From Thalassia testudinum (lineage: Eukaryota > Streptophyta > Magnoliopsida > Alismatales > Hydrocharitaceae): 64,000 bases of DNA. The translations under genes and the position numbers were made by a program. Positions 46,071 to 57,239 of this stretch are shown piece after piece. Every line of letters starts with the position of its first letter. Position 1 is the stretch's first letter. Location of the stretch: NCBI GenBank assembly GCA_037157565.1, contig JAZHRO010000024.1, positions 210,303,501-210,367,500 of the forward strand, in the 5' to 3' direction. Under the pieces are notes generated by a model. It ran no database searches, had not been told where the DNA came from, and saw nothing but the letters and a program-made list of their open reading frames with translations.

Positions 46071-46170
46071 GTCCGTCCCATCAAAATAGGGGGGACGAGT
46101 CGATGATTGTCCTTTGGTGCACTTTAAGATTAATGCCATCGTAAGAGGTGTTATATCTTTTAGCAACCTT

Positions 46171-46182
46171 GCTCTGATATCA
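46171..46182 (-). other. Primer binding site of element J (tRNA-iMet-like)
   Basis: TGATATCAGAGC on the minus strand differs by one base from TGGTATCAGAGC, the standard complement of initiator tRNA-Met, and directly follows the 5' LTR. Confidence 0.85.
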
Positions 46183-46616
46183 TCGATAGGATCTTAAGAA
46201 CACAAGCACACTAAAAGTGGGATGAATAGTGTGGGAAAAAGAAATGCAAATAATACAAGCCACAGAAAATGAACACCAACTATATATTGGTTCCCCTTAT
46301 TTGAATACTCCACTACCTAAGTCTCCTAACTTAGGATTTTTAACCCAATTCCTTCAACCCGGAAGCAATGAATTTACTAAAAACGAGGCAACAGGTTACC
46401 TCAACCCAATTACAGGATAGAAATAAGAACAAGAAAATACAGGTGTAAGCAATAAATTAAAAAGCTTACTAGAAACGTATGTCTAACAAAAATATAATTA
46501 ACAATATTTTATTGTAGATCTAACATGAAAATCAATGTGCAAAAATGATTTGTAGAGAGTTAAAAAATGAGCCAACTTGTTGCAATTTCAGAGAAAACCT
46601 TTGACAGCAATAGGCA
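46183..46616 (-). mobile_element. Element J 5' LTR, truncated
   Basis: It matches the end of the 3' LTR up to about TAGGCA (46616) and then stops. The U3 half is missing. A different sequence (CAGTGTTGTGAAAG) begins at 46615. Confidence 0.8.
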
Positions 46617-46731
46617 GTGTTGTGAAAGTCGGTCGATATTCAGTCGATCAAGCCATTGACTGAGTATACGGTATACGGGGAACTAGTCGGGGAGTACTCG
46701 GTGGAGCATTTTTTAAATAAATATATATATA
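46615..46731 (+). mobile_element. hAT-like terminal fragment
   Basis: CAGTGTTGTGAAAG followed by TCGGTCGATATTCAG and repeated ACTCGG/TATACGG words looks like the end of a plant hAT transposon (CAGNG start, repetitive subterminal region). It directly abuts the truncated J LTR. No matching 8-bp duplication was found at the other side, so this is a suggestion. Confidence 0.4.
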
Positions 46732-47010
46732 TGTAAAGGCCCGAACATGGATTTCTAAGTCATTTCAGACTAAGCGCTTTGAGATGAACTCATTGGCGCT
46801 TTCCGAGCGAGAATCAGATTCGTATGTTTCAAAAGTGGGAAAAATTACATTTTTGGTCAAATAGGGTAGCCTTGGGAAAACATGCCTGAAATACGTCGAA
46901 ATTAATGTCATTAAATTTCCCTCATTACAAGCTTTCCAATGATATCCATTTTGTGAACATCCAAATTACATAACGAACGTTATGTGAAAAATACGAAATT
47001 ACGTAATGAG

Positions 47011-47070
<60 letters not shown>

Positions 47071-49560
47071 TTATAAGGGATAATTAGGTGGTTGTAACAA
47101 ATTAGGCTAACATGGGAATATATATGTGGGGGAGCGATGCCTGCTGTAGGAACTTACAGAAAGAAAGGGAATTTGGAAAGAGAGAAAGAGAGGGAATCAG
47201 AGAAAAAGAAAACAAGAGGAAGAGGGAGTCGAAGGAGAGGAGAACAAGGAAGAGGAAGGCCGAGGACGTCGCAAGAGGAGTTACCGTCCGAACGACGGTG
47301 GTCGACGTTGGCCGCAGCAGTCGTGGTAGGCGACGACCGGAGGGTCGCTGTGCGATGTCTATGCGGGCACGGGAATAGTGCCATGCACAGGGGGTCGCAC
47401 ACTGCATGAAGAGGGAAAAGAAGATGATGGAGAGGAGACGTCGAGGAAGGCTGGCCGGAGGGACTGTCGACAAGCGGGTAGGCCCGAGGGGGGGGCCGTG
47501 GGTGCAACAAGAGGGAGCGGGTCCAGGGGGTCGGCAAACAGCCGGCGGCCAAATCGTGGCCTGCCGGACGGTGAAGCGACGTGGCGTAGTCAAAGATGTT
47601 GAGCCATGCACGTATGTGCATGGGTACATGTAGAGGAAGTTCAAAGGAGGAAGGAGGAAGAAGGAATAATTGAAGAGGTATAAAAATAGCGAGTTAAAAT
47701 TATACATTTTTAAATATTGCATTTTGGTCCCTGTGGAGGTTATATTATATGCTTTTATCAATGATTAACGGTCAGATTTGTTTTGCGTAGATCAGGGCCT
47801 TCGAGATCAGAATCAAGTGATCTAAGACTCGATATTAGGGTTCTCAAGGGTGCCGAACGCATTCATACAGTTGGATTGGCCAGTTTCTGCTCTGATTCTC
47901 AAGGCACGTGTGAGATTCTCGTTTTAACGTCGGTTCGTGTTTTGATCCGTTAGGGGCTCAAACGATATCCGTTTCTCACGTTCAAGACTCGTTGGAACGT
48001 CTCTTCATGAATTACACAAAGGTAAGTTTTAAATTCGATTTCAGGAATCATTTCTTTCGTGAAAATTTTCAATGAAACTTGTGACGTTATTCCCCACAAA
48101 TCTTGACATTGATCTTGCCCTCGATACATGCACGGATTTCAAGGCAAGTATGGATATTGCCCCCAAGCCTGGTGCACGTGGTTCAGAGTCACCATAATCC
48201 TCTGGTGATATTATGAAGAGTGGTCTTTCCTTTTCCGTACAGTTTATCTACATAGTGATTTTATTCGCGTACTACACTGTTTAGTGTGTGTTCTACCTCT
48301 TACTGATATTGGACCTGTTTACGTATTCTTGTTGCTCTGGGTATTAGAATATTATATATAAATGATAAAAATCACGTAGTTGACTTAAAATATAAATAAC
48401 CAAAGTAATATTGTTAATTGACGGATTAAAAAGGAGTTAACAAATTATTTGATAATTTTCATGAAATGAATTATAAAACAATAAAGCATTGTTAGATATG
48501 GCTTTATAATCGCATGTACAAAAGGAACTATTTTTGGTAAAACTGGATGGTTAAATATTGATTTGATTAAAACCACGATCAGAAATTGAAAATTACGTGG
48601 AAACAGATAAGGTAGAGGATAATGTGTATGGGTTAATTCTGGAGTTGAAAATGTGAAATTACTAAAGATGGTTTGAATGGATGAAAATGAAAGATTCAGT
48701 TATATAGAAATGGGATATATAATACGACAGATGCTGCGAAAATAAAAAGAATCAGATAACTGATTTCAGCCCGCTACTTGCTGGATTTGGCTGTAGCTTT
48801 AGTCTACTAGACCGATTTTATGCTGGTTTAAGGAGTTATTGCCCTCCCTACGAATCTTTGATTGGGCTTAGCGGCCAACTGGTGTAGTAGACTGCAGGGC
48901 TCAAGGTTTGGAGCAGTTTTTTTTAGCTGGTAGGTGGGTCATTGGTTGTCTGTGATTCAGCGTACATAATGCTTGTACGTGTTCACGATACACGATGTAG
49001 TCGTCACCCCTTTTCGCAATGACCAAAGGATAATGGAGAGCAACGACTTGGTGGGTATAAGCGATTTTCCCAGGCAGAAGGGTGATTTATACTGGTCTTG
49101 CGCTACAGAAAGTTACACGAAATCGTCTCCTACCCTAAGATGATCGATAAATTGTAAACTATAAAAAATTGGGCTTCAATATGTGGAATGGAAGCGGATA
49201 ACGAGATGCTTAATAAATAGATTAATTAAAACTATGGTACCCATTTTCTCTTGTACTTGGTTACTGTTGTACTCTGCTGTTGTTTCTACTCTACTCAGTT
49301 TTTACTGACGTGTTTTGGGTTCCGAACTCAGGTATACTTGGCAGAAGATTTCCGTTATATATCTCTTTAAGATTACATACTACGATAAATCTTCAGGTTA
49401 CTATTCAATTTATGTTCCTTTAATTTTTGGAATATGAATTGTTTGTTGGTTATATTTATATTTTATGATTATGTATTTGGTGGCTGTGATCTTGTAGGCG
49501 AGTTGTGCTAGTTGTTAGCACACGACGACTCAGGTCTTGTCAGTTGATGCATTATTTATT
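46732..49560 (+). mobile_element. LTR I: long chromovirus-like LTR
   Basis: It starts TGTAAAGGCCCGAACATGG, resembling the TGTAACGNCCCG start of Tekay/Del LTRs. Near its 3' part it has CTACTCAGTTTTTACTGACGTG and GGGTTCCGAACTCAGG, aligned by eye with the LTR-sense strand of G (TACTCAACGTTTCGCTGACGTG). It contains a long TA microsatellite and a purine/GC-rich leader (47130-47600). The 3' end is uncertain, and no TSD partner for ATATA was found. Confidence 0.55.
47015..47067. repeat. (TA)n microsatellite in LTR I
   Basis: About 26 uninterrupted TA units. Confidence 0.97.
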
Positions 49561-49584
49561 ATTATTGCATTGATAACTTGATGC

Positions 49585-49961
49585 ATACAAAGAGCTTGAT
49601 GTAACTATAGCTTTAGTAGAGGATCCTATTGATCTTGAGCAATTACTACTAGCAGTGGAAGGAATACAAGTTGTCAAGGATGTAGAAGAAAAGACAATAG
49701 AGAAAGGATAAGAGTATAGGTAATATGTAATTTTATATTTTGCTGTACTATAAATTTATAAACTAAGATTCTAAAAAATATTATTTAAAATTATTTACAT
49801 TTTAGGAAAACTGTTATTGATGTTGAGGAGGAAGAGTTTTAAGAGTGATGAAAACACCAAGAAAGATGTAAAGGCTAAGGCTAAGATAACATATATGGAT
49901 GACTCTTGGGATGTTACGATCAACCCTAGCAACATTGATGAGCTTCACTTTGATGGTGTTC
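49585..49961 (+). pseudogene. Coding remnant of a DNA transposon (possibly hAT)
   Basis: Two exon-like pieces on the plus strand are separated by an 86-base AT-rich stretch with GT..TTTTAG borders (about 49720-49805). The first reads EDPIDLEQLLLAVEGIQVVK; the second contains KKDVKAKAKITYMDDSWDV and DELHFDG. A D-P-I-D-L motif near the C-terminus occurs in many plant hAT transposases. Both pieces contain frame breaks. Copia element K1 inserted at the end of the second piece, and the sequence seems to continue at 55131 and 60243. Confidence 0.35.
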
Positions 49962-49962
49962 A

Positions 49963-50118
49963 AGTAGGGGGAAACAAATAATCTTATTCCTTAAGAAAAT
50001 CTTACACCTCTTTAAATAGAGAGAGGTGTTGGGTAAATTATATCAGCGAACCAATAGAAACATAAAATCAATAAGCAATACAAAAAGACTAAAAAGATAA
50101 CTAGAGCGTATCTCAACA
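49963..50118 (-). mobile_element. Element K1 3' LTR
   Basis: The 156-bp LTR matches 54974-55130: both share ACACCTCTTTA, GAGAGGTGTTGGGTAAATTA, AACCAATAGAAA and AGCAATACAAAAAGACTAAAA. An 11-bp purine tract (minus strand TTAAAGGGGAG, 50119-50129) lies beside it. Confidence 0.92.
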
Positions 50119-50139
50119 CTCCCCTTTAAGCTGAAGCAT

Positions 50140-50450
50140 AGATATCTATCAATACTCAGCTTGTCACAATAAGCATCAAAAGCAAACTTGGCAAGAGGCT
50201 TAATAAACATATCTACGGTTTGGTTCTCTGAAGTAACTGCCGTAGTAAAGAGAAGTCCTCTTTGAATCAAATCTCTAATATAGTGACAATCATTCTCCAC
50301 ATGCTTTGTGCGTTCCTGGAACATAGGATTATTAGCTATATAGGTGGCAGCTCGATTGTCACATCTCATCTCCATGGGTTCCTCAGTCCAGACATGCAAG
50401 TCAAGTAACATAAATCTCACCCACAAAAGCTCAGCAATTGTTTGTGCCAT
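50140..50450 (-). pseudogene. pol: RNase H domain of K1
   Basis: The minus-strand frame reads TIAELLWVRFMLLDL, then MEMRCDNRAATYIANNPMFQ, TKHVENDCHYIRD and TVDMFIKPLA, the C-terminal RNase H block of copia pol. It lies directly upstream of the PPT and 3' LTR. It is nearly the same as 59750-60070 in K2 (CDNVTATYIANNPMF). Confidence 0.92.
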
Positions 50451-50639
50451 CGCTCTATATTCTCACTCAACACTGTACCTAAACACAACACTCTACTTTG
50501 TACTCTTCCATGTCACTAAATTACCAACCACATAAGTACAAAAGCCAATAGTCGATTTCCAGTCAAAAAGGCAACCAACATAATCTACATCGGGATATCC
50601 CACTATGGTCATAAACTTGCCTTTCTTGAATGGCAATCC

Positions 50640-51640
50640 ACATCCTGGTGTTCATTTCAAGTACCTAAGCACCTGCATAGCAACATCCCAGTGCTGCTTG
50701 GTTGGCTTGGTTAGCTTGCCCATAAATTGGCTAAGTTTTCCAACAAGAGAGATCTTTTTTGAAAAGGAACAAGAGAGATCTGGGCATTTAATAGTGACGT
50801 AGAGTAGTTTTCCAATCAACTGTCTATATCCTCCGATCTCTATGACCTGTGACTCTACATCATACAAGTGCATTTTCGAGTCCATGGTATTTTGGTTGAC
50901 TTGGATCCCAACATCCTAACCTACTGCAACAAATCAAAAGCATATTTCATTTGACTAAGAACAATACCTCCCTTGCCTCTTGAACCAAGATCCTTCGTAA
51001 CAAATTTTTCATCCAACCTCTACTTGAACTCAATTATCCCAATTGTATCATCACCGGTGATAATAAGATCATCTACATAGACAAGAAGCACAACAGTTCC
51101 CTCGTCTGTCTTTTGCACAAATAAGAAATGATCAAAAGATGACCTATTAAGTCTCATATCTTCAACAACTTCTGATAACTTTTGAAACCAAGCTCATGGA
51201 CTCTGCTTAAGTCCATATATTACCTTCTTTAACTTGCACACACTCCTCCTAAGTCTCAGAGCCGGGAGACTGTTGCATATATACCTCTTCTTGTAGATCA
51301 CCATACAATAAGGCATTCTTCACATTCAGCTAACATGGTGGCCAATCAAGATAAGCAGCAATAGAGATAAAAATTCGCACAATAAGAAGCCTAACCACTA
51401 GAGAAAAGGTGTCAAAGAAATCCACCCTATATATCTAGGTGAATCCCTTTACCACAAGGCAAGTCTTATACCGAAAAATAGATCCATTAGGATTGTATTT
51501 CAAGGCAGAGACACAATGGCAACCAACAGTATGTGCACTAAGTGGAAACGAAGTAAGCTCCCATGTCTACCGAGACCGAAGAGCAGCCATCTCATCCTCT
51601 ATGGCCTAATGCCACTTCGGATTGAATATGGCTTGCTAGT
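50640..51640 (-). pseudogene. pol: Reverse transcriptase of K1 (degraded)
   Basis: On the minus strand NPNGSIFRYK lies near 51500, DLQEEVYMQ near 51285, the catalytic box YVDDLI at about 51061-51090, and YRQLIGKLLYVTIKCPDLSC with SQFMGKLTKPTKQHWD near 50840-50680. The two aspartates remain. Stops and shifts occur throughout. Confidence 0.88.
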
Positions 51641-52299
51641 AGGTGGCTGGAATCTTGGTAGAGGATAACGCCACTATAAACAGAGCAAATGAGTGACTAA
51701 GACAGTCAGAAGAAATTGCCCCACTAACCTAGTAGTATGCACAACTCCAAAGAGCCATCCGAATAGCAATCAGAAAGTCAGGATCATCAGAAGACTCAGT
51801 ATCACAAACTGCGGACTTAGAAGGTGAAGGCTCAGTATCACCAACACGATAGTTAGAAACTGGTACATCACCTGTAGGGTCATCACCAGACACACGATGG
51901 TTAGTAGTGTCAACACATACCTATTTTTTTAAAAAAGCCTGTCAACACATACCTGTTGTGGAGAGGATGATGGCACTGAAGGAGGGGGCGTGTGTTGCCT
52001 CTGCCTTTCCTAAAATGTACTAGAGGATCTCTGAATCTAGTGTCTGATGATGTAATCTGAGTAGCAGGAAAATCTCCAAACCAAATAGAAGGAATGGGCA
52101 TTGATGCCCTCTATCTCAAAAGACACCAAACTCCCTGTGACAGAAAAATATGGCACGACCTCATTAAAAGTGACATCGATAATAACATAGTGCTTCTTCT
52201 ACAAAGGATCACAACATCTATAGTCCTTTAGGGTATGGTTGTATCCCAAAAAGACACACTTAAGTACTCTGAGGGCTAGTTTATCTCTACTAGGCCCAA

Positions 52300-53080
52300 T
52301 AATATGCACAAAGGCTAAACAACCAAAACTCCAAGGTGGCAATTGAAACAACTCTCAGTCTAGGTACAATATTTGCCATGGTAACATAACATACAGTAAG
52401 TACAATATCTCCCTAATATCATGATGGAACATTATGATGAATCAATAAAGTCCGAGCCACATCTAAAAGATGCTTGTGCTTCCTCTTTGCCATCCCATTC
52501 TTCTAGGATGTATGAGGACATGTGATCTGATGAACCACTCCATGAGATCTGTAGAAGGCTATCATCCATGCAGTACAAAACTCAAGTGAATTATCGGTAC
52601 GAAATTTGATAGTAGAAGCAAACAGATTATTTATTTCAATAATGAAAGTCTCGATAATAGATCCAACATCTAAATTATCCTGGCCTGCTATCATCAACGG
52701 TAGCACTCGTCTTTTCAAAACAAAACGTCTGAATTATTTTTTAACAAAAATACCCAGGACAGTTTGAAACAATCATCCACAATCACTAAATAACATCTAT
52801 GACCCAATCAATCTAGAATACGACTAAGGCCCCATACATCTAAATGCAGCAAATCAAAAATAGACTTAGCAATGTAGAACTAGCAAGATTAGATCTGTGG
52901 TGCTTTCCCATCTAACAAGCATCGTGGTGAATCTCAATGGCTAGTAAGAAATAAGGAATGATGCGACGAAGCCTGTCCAAAGATGGATGACCAAGACGAT
53001 TATGCCATTGTAGAGCACTCCATATAGCGAAACACACCTAGTATGATGCAGCAACTGAAGTTTGAGATGAGCGCTACACC
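52300..53080 (-). pseudogene. pol: Integrase of K1 (degraded, catalytic Glu replaced)
   Basis: The N-terminal zinc region shows WHNRLGHPSLDRLRR (about 52960-53010). The core has the second aspartate in FRTDNSLEF (about 52560-52600). The block that normally carries the glutamate reads NGMAKRKHKHLLDVARTLL (about 52440-52500), with Lys at the Glu position. The zinc-finger Cys pair and the first aspartate region are interrupted by stops. Confidence 0.85.
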
Positions 53081-53319
53081 CCCTCCCCCCTTTCATGTCT
53101 GTCACCAATCATCCTCCTTGTGAGCTTATCCTGAAACACAACCAACATCATCAAAAATCACCCCGCAATTGAGATCCTTCATAATCCTGCTAACAGACAA
53201 TAAATTCATAGGAAAATCTGAAACAAGTAAAACATTAAGCAATCTCATAGTGGACGAAACTGGCACCTCTCCCTGACCATCAACTCTAGAATGTCTCCAT
53301 CTGCTACCTGAACTGTTCT

Positions 53320-53400
53320 ACCAGGATTGAAGATGCTGGAAGCAATTGTGGTCACCACTCAAGTACCATGATGCACCAGAATCAACTAACCAAGTAGACC
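53320..53400 (-). pseudogene. pol: Protease active-site region of K1
   Basis: STWLVDSGASWYLSGD is readable on the minus strand at about 53345-53400, the intact DSGAS motif of copia aspartic protease, between gag and integrase. The remainder of the domain is broken. Confidence 0.85.
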
Positions 53401-53559
53401 TATTAAAAGCATCAAAAACACAATCTGTACTTGAGGAGGCTATGGGAGCAGTGGCAGAGGATGAAAAAGGGGTCTCCTGAGTGATTTAAGTAAGTCGTTG
53501 CACCACTACATCATAATCTGCTCGTGACACTATCTGACTTTGTCTCAGAAGTGGTAACA

Positions 53560-54394
53560 AACTGATTTTCCCTGGGAGATCTCCCATGCCTGGTCCAGTA
53601 GGACACCTCCAAATAAGCAATCCAACCACCTAAAGTGCACGTAGGATGTCGTTTGCTCGTCTGTCCTCTGCCACGTCCATGTCCACGAGTAGAGGAAGAA
53701 CCTGAGTCCCCTGACCTCCACCACCACCAACTGCTTGATTAGAAGTCTATCCAGTAATCTCTAGGAGAGAAGCAGTCAATAATCTTGTAAGCTATTGTAT
53801 GCCTCCTGAAGGGAGGGAAGATCTGACAAAGTCAATATCTGAGAGCGTGCAGAGTCATACTTTAGGTCTAATCCAAACAGAAAATGCATTACCGCAATCT
53901 CCTTGCCGAAGCCCCACTAAGCAGTACACGTGCACACAAGCATACACGCATTTTACTTCTCCAGAAGCCCTTTCAATATAGCATAATACTGAGTCAAGGA
54001 CTGTCCCTATTGCCTAAGGGAAAACATCTCACTGTAGATGTGATACACCTTGTTGGAATTCTTTTCATGAGAATACGTGTCATGAAAAGAATCCCACATC
54101 TCCTTTGCAATCTTGTAATACATAAAACCATCTCCAATCCAGGGCGAGACTGCATTCATAATCCACGGTATCACCATAGCATTATCCTTTTTCCACGTGG
54201 CATGCCTCATGATCTTGTTCTGAGGCTCTAGCTCAAGAAGATGTTCCTTGTCATGACCCTCAACAGTCATTCAGAACATTTGTGACCGAGAATAGTTGGT
54301 TTCATCCAACTTCACTATGAAAAAACAGGATTTTGTAGTTCCTGCTCTCATGATTTGTCTTCGATAACACCTCGGATGACGACGAAGAAGCCAT
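53560..54394 (-). pseudogene. gag: gag of K1 (UBN2-type)
   Basis: The ATG at 54394 (minus) starts MASSSSSEVLS, as in K2. After frame breaks, a clear gag segment, 54270-54007, contains HATWKKDNAMVIPWIMNAVS and KEMWDSFHDTYSHEKN. Its counterpart in K2 has the same W-D-DNAMV and SHEKN words. Confidence 0.85.
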
Positions 54395-54959
54395 GATGGT
54401 CAGAAAACATCGAACGCCAAAATTAGATCAGAAATCAAATTTTTAGACCTCCAAAATCCCTATAGGTCACAAAAAAATAGTGATAACATGAAATCCAAGT
54501 AATTTCTTCCTTGGAAATCACGTTAGACATGCATAGAAACCCTTCGAAGATCACGAGGTGAATGCTCGGGCCAAGACGGACCCCTAGTGGCCCTCAATAG
54601 GACTGTTGCCTCCCCCTCACCACAGAAAGTCAGCCTCGACCCATCGGTAGCTCTACAGCCGACCAGTGGGATGCTCTGTCACTGCAACAGCAAATCGGGG
54701 CGCCTGACCCTGCTGCACCACCGCAGGGACTGATGGAGGCCCTGTAATGCCGCTACAGGGGCTGCTATGCCTTACAGTGCCACCGCAAGGGTTGCGATGC
54801 CCTACTGCGCCACCACTCCTACCGGAGGTGGCTCCTCTACCGACGCTACTGCTGTCAGTAGAGACAGTGGTGGCAAGGAATGGCGAGGAGAATCTAGGGT
54901 TTTGGTGGGATGGTTTATGGCTTATTTCGGTAGGATACCAGAGCGCAGATTTAGGATCG

Positions 54960-54973
54960 TCGCTTTGATACTA
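54960..54973 (-). other. Primer binding site of K1
   Basis: AGTATCAAAGCGACG on the minus strand follows the 5' LTR. K2 has TGGTATCAAAGCAAC in the same place. Both resemble the tRNA-iMet complement TGGTATCAGAGC with an A in place of G. Confidence 0.8.
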
Positions 54974-55130
54974 AGTAGGAGGAAACGAATAATCTTATTT
55001 CTCAAAAAAATCCAACACCTCTTTATATTGGGAGAGGTGTTGGGTAAATTACATGAAAGAACCAATAGAAAACATAAAATTAATAAGCAATACAAAAAGA
55101 CTAAAAAAAGAACAAGAGTGTACCTTAACA
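54974..55130 (-). mobile_element. Element K1 5' LTR
   Basis: The 157-bp LTR starts TGTTAAGGTACACTC on the minus strand. Its outer end is 46 bp from the start of the K2 5' LTR, which faces the other way. Confidence 0.92.
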
Positions 55131-55176
55131 ATTCAAGGAGGAGACTAGAGACTAGAATATGTTTTCGTTCTTTTCA
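55131..55176 (+). other. 46-bp island between two divergent copia 5' LTRs
   Basis: This is a remnant of the host sequence into which both K1 and K2 inserted. It starts ATTCA (K1 TSD) and ends TTTCA (K2 TSD). Confidence 0.75.
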
Positions 55177-55337
55177 TGTAAACTTAAGCAGTATTCTATT
55201 TTTTGTTTTACATTTATTTGTAAGGGTGCGTTTGTTAGCTTTTGTCTATCTTCGTGTTACTTTGTAATTTTTCCTTTTTCCTCTCTATATAGAGGTAAGG
55301 CCCTCATAATAAACTAAGGCCTTTCATTTCGTCCTAC
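55177..55337 (+). mobile_element. Element K2 5' LTR
   Basis: The 161-bp LTR starts TGTAAACTTAAGCAGTATTC and ends CATTTCGTCCTACT. It matches 60082-60242. It contains TATATAGAG (about 55285) as a probable TATA box. Confidence 0.9.
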
Positions 55338-55338
55338 T

Positions 55339-55353
55339 TGGTATCAAAGCAAC
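55339..55353 (+). other. Primer binding site of K2
   Basis: TGGTATCAAAGCAAC directly after the 5' LTR, a one-base variant of the tRNA-iMet complement. Confidence 0.85.
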
Positions 55354-55901
55354 AGTCCTAGATCGGTACCCTAGATATCTCACCCAAATACGCCTCAAAC
55401 ACCTTCACCCTAACCCTAACCCAAGTAGCACCTCAACAAGAACCTACAGCTGCCACCACTACCCCTCCTAGTGTCACCGCCATCACCTAGCGGAGAGTAA
55501 AGGAGGCGACGGCGATCCCCACTACCGCCGCTGTTGATCGTGCTGCAAAAAGGGGGAGGCAGCATTAGCCTCTACCTAATCCGCCTACACACCACCGTCG
55601 CTTGAGGCTGAGTGTCACCGCCGCCATCACTACTACTGCCTAAGGCTGTGCGCCATCGCCACTCCTCCGTTGACCGGTAGGGGTGCCCACAAGCATCGTC
55701 CTCCCTTCATTTGATCTCCTTAGAAGATCTCTACAAGGAGAGGTGACTCGTTCTCGCTAGATTGTGCCTTGAGAAGGGTTGTTACGCCGTTTAGATTCAG
55801 TTTTATGGTCTGAAAATCGATTTTCAGATCATAGTTTGGTGATTATAGATCTGATTTTTGCATCAAGAGGTTCCTCTTTCATTTAGTGGGTGAAAGAGGA
55901 T

Positions 55902-56880
55902 ATGAAGATGGCATCCTCTAGTTCTACAGGTGGCTCTAGTTCGTCCGAAATCACATCGGACACCTCTACGAACATCGGGGGATACAAGAGTCCGTCCTTC
56001 GGCCCCATGATCAAGTTATACAAGACTAACCATCCACGATGATCCCAGATGTTCTTGATGACTACTAAGGGTCATGGGAAAAAGCATATTTTGAGTCAGC
56101 CTAAACCCACAGAGAAAATAGGAACCAATGCTACATGGGATCGTGATAATGCCATGGTTTGCGCCTGGATGATGAACTCAGTGATACCCAGGATTGGCAA
56201 TGAGATCATGTACTATCCAATAGCCAAGAACATGTAGGACTCCCTGAGTAAGATTTACTCCCATGAGAAGAACTCTACTTGGGTTTTCCATATTTATCAT
56301 AAGCTCTACCATCTCTGTCAGGATGGGAAAACATTGACCCAATATTATTCTCAACTGAATGGGTTATTGAAGCATCATAACTCCTACAGACCTAGTTGTG
56401 CATGCTCTTCTTGGCATGCCTACAAGAGAGCTTGTAGTTTCTTTGTTTCTATTTAGTCTGGAGCCAGAATATGCTGCTGCATAGGATCATATACTAACTA
56501 TGACCAATTTTCCTACACTTGAGGTAACATATAGTCGACTTAGCAATATTACAGTGATTGCTGCTTCACTTGAGACTACAGGTCAGACATCTGCATTGGC
56601 TGCCCCTAATGATCCTAGGAGGGGCCTCTTCTACCCATGGCCGTGGTCGTGGACGAGGTGCTGAAGGTCATGGTCCTAAACTTTTATGCACTATTGTGGT
56701 AGATTGGGTCATGTTGAGGCTACGTTCTGGCAGAAGCACGAGAAGCCAATTACTGCTCACCAGGAGACAGAGACTACCTTAGCTATGGCTAACATGGCGA
56801 CTAGAGTAGAATTTGAGGAGTTGCAGAAATTCAGTTAGTTATCTCTGCCTAGTCCAAAGACCGTAGCCGTTGCCTCCTCG
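55902..56880 (+). pseudogene. gag: gag of K2 (UBN2-type)
   Basis: The ATG at 55902 opens MKMASSSSTGGSSSS. After a stop near 56041 the capsid part reads TKGHGKKHILSQPKPTEK, ATWDRDNAMVCAWMMNSV and IGNEIMYYPIAKNM, then HEKNSTWVFHIYHKLYHLC. A His/Cys knuckle cannot be read clearly (CRTCGRGRGRGAEGHG-like Gly/Arg repeats near 56635-56670). Several stops. Confidence 0.85.
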
Positions 56881-56924
56881 TCAGGTATAATAGATGCATA
56901 CTCATTGTCTGCCCTTCATACAGG

Positions 56925-57060
56925 ATAATGGTTGGTGGATTCTAGTGCCTCGCAACATCTTTGTGGTACTCCTGGTACCTTCTCAGACTTGAGGTCTATT
57001 CCCCTAGGCAAGATAGTACAAGTGGTCAATGGTAGATTCTCAGGTGGCTGATGGTGCCGA
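56925..57060 (+). pseudogene. pol: Protease active-site region of K2
   Basis: WLVDSSASQHLCGTPGTFSD is readable at about 56931-56990. The copia motif DSGAS is DSSAS here, so the conserved glycine is lost. K1 still has DSGAS. Confidence 0.8.
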
Positions 57061-57239
57061 ATTTTCCACTTGGTCTTCTATCCGTTAGTCATATTACTAG
57101 AGAGCTTAATTGAAAAGCTGTTTTTGATGCCCGATCTTATGTCTTGCAGGACCGACTCACAGGGAGGATGATTCGTGGAGGTCGTGAGGAAGGAGGGGTA
57201 TATCATCTAAGTTAGTCTCCTATCACTACTGTTGCCTCT

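Larger units (their letters stand above)
43153..46616 (-). mobile_element. Element J: copia-derived, gag-only retrotransposon
   Basis: The 3' LTR is at 43153-44305, the PPT at 44308-44319, gag remnants at 44500-46070, the PBS at 46171-46182 and a truncated 5' LTR at 46183-46616. The internal region is only about 1.87 kb. After the gag and a linker the PPT follows at once, so protease, integrase, RT and RNase H are missing. The gag organisation and the linker (TRKWVPRK) resemble SIRE/Maximus-type copia. The form suggests a deletion derivative that would need enzymes in trans. Confidence 0.8.
49963..55130 (-). mobile_element. Element K1: degraded copia retrotransposon
   Basis: Two short LTRs (49963-50118, 54974-55130) bound about 4.85 kb with PBS, gag, protease, integrase, RT and RNase H in Ty1/copia order on the minus strand. 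Flanks GTTCA (49958-49962) and ATTCA (55131-55135) look like a TSD with one change. Many stops and shifts. It is closely related to K2 in gag and RNase H. Confidence 0.9.

Noticed and set aside
46607..46614. GCAATAGG as the left 8-bp TSD of the hAT-like element
   Set aside because: No matching octamer was found to the right of 60500; the nearest word, GCTATTAGG, does not match well enough.
47102..47761. 219-codon open frame on the minus strand
   Set aside because: It lies in the leader of LTR I, antisense to the LTR. The sequence is an artefact of purine-rich tracts (Ser/Leu/Pro runs) and no domain is recognisable.
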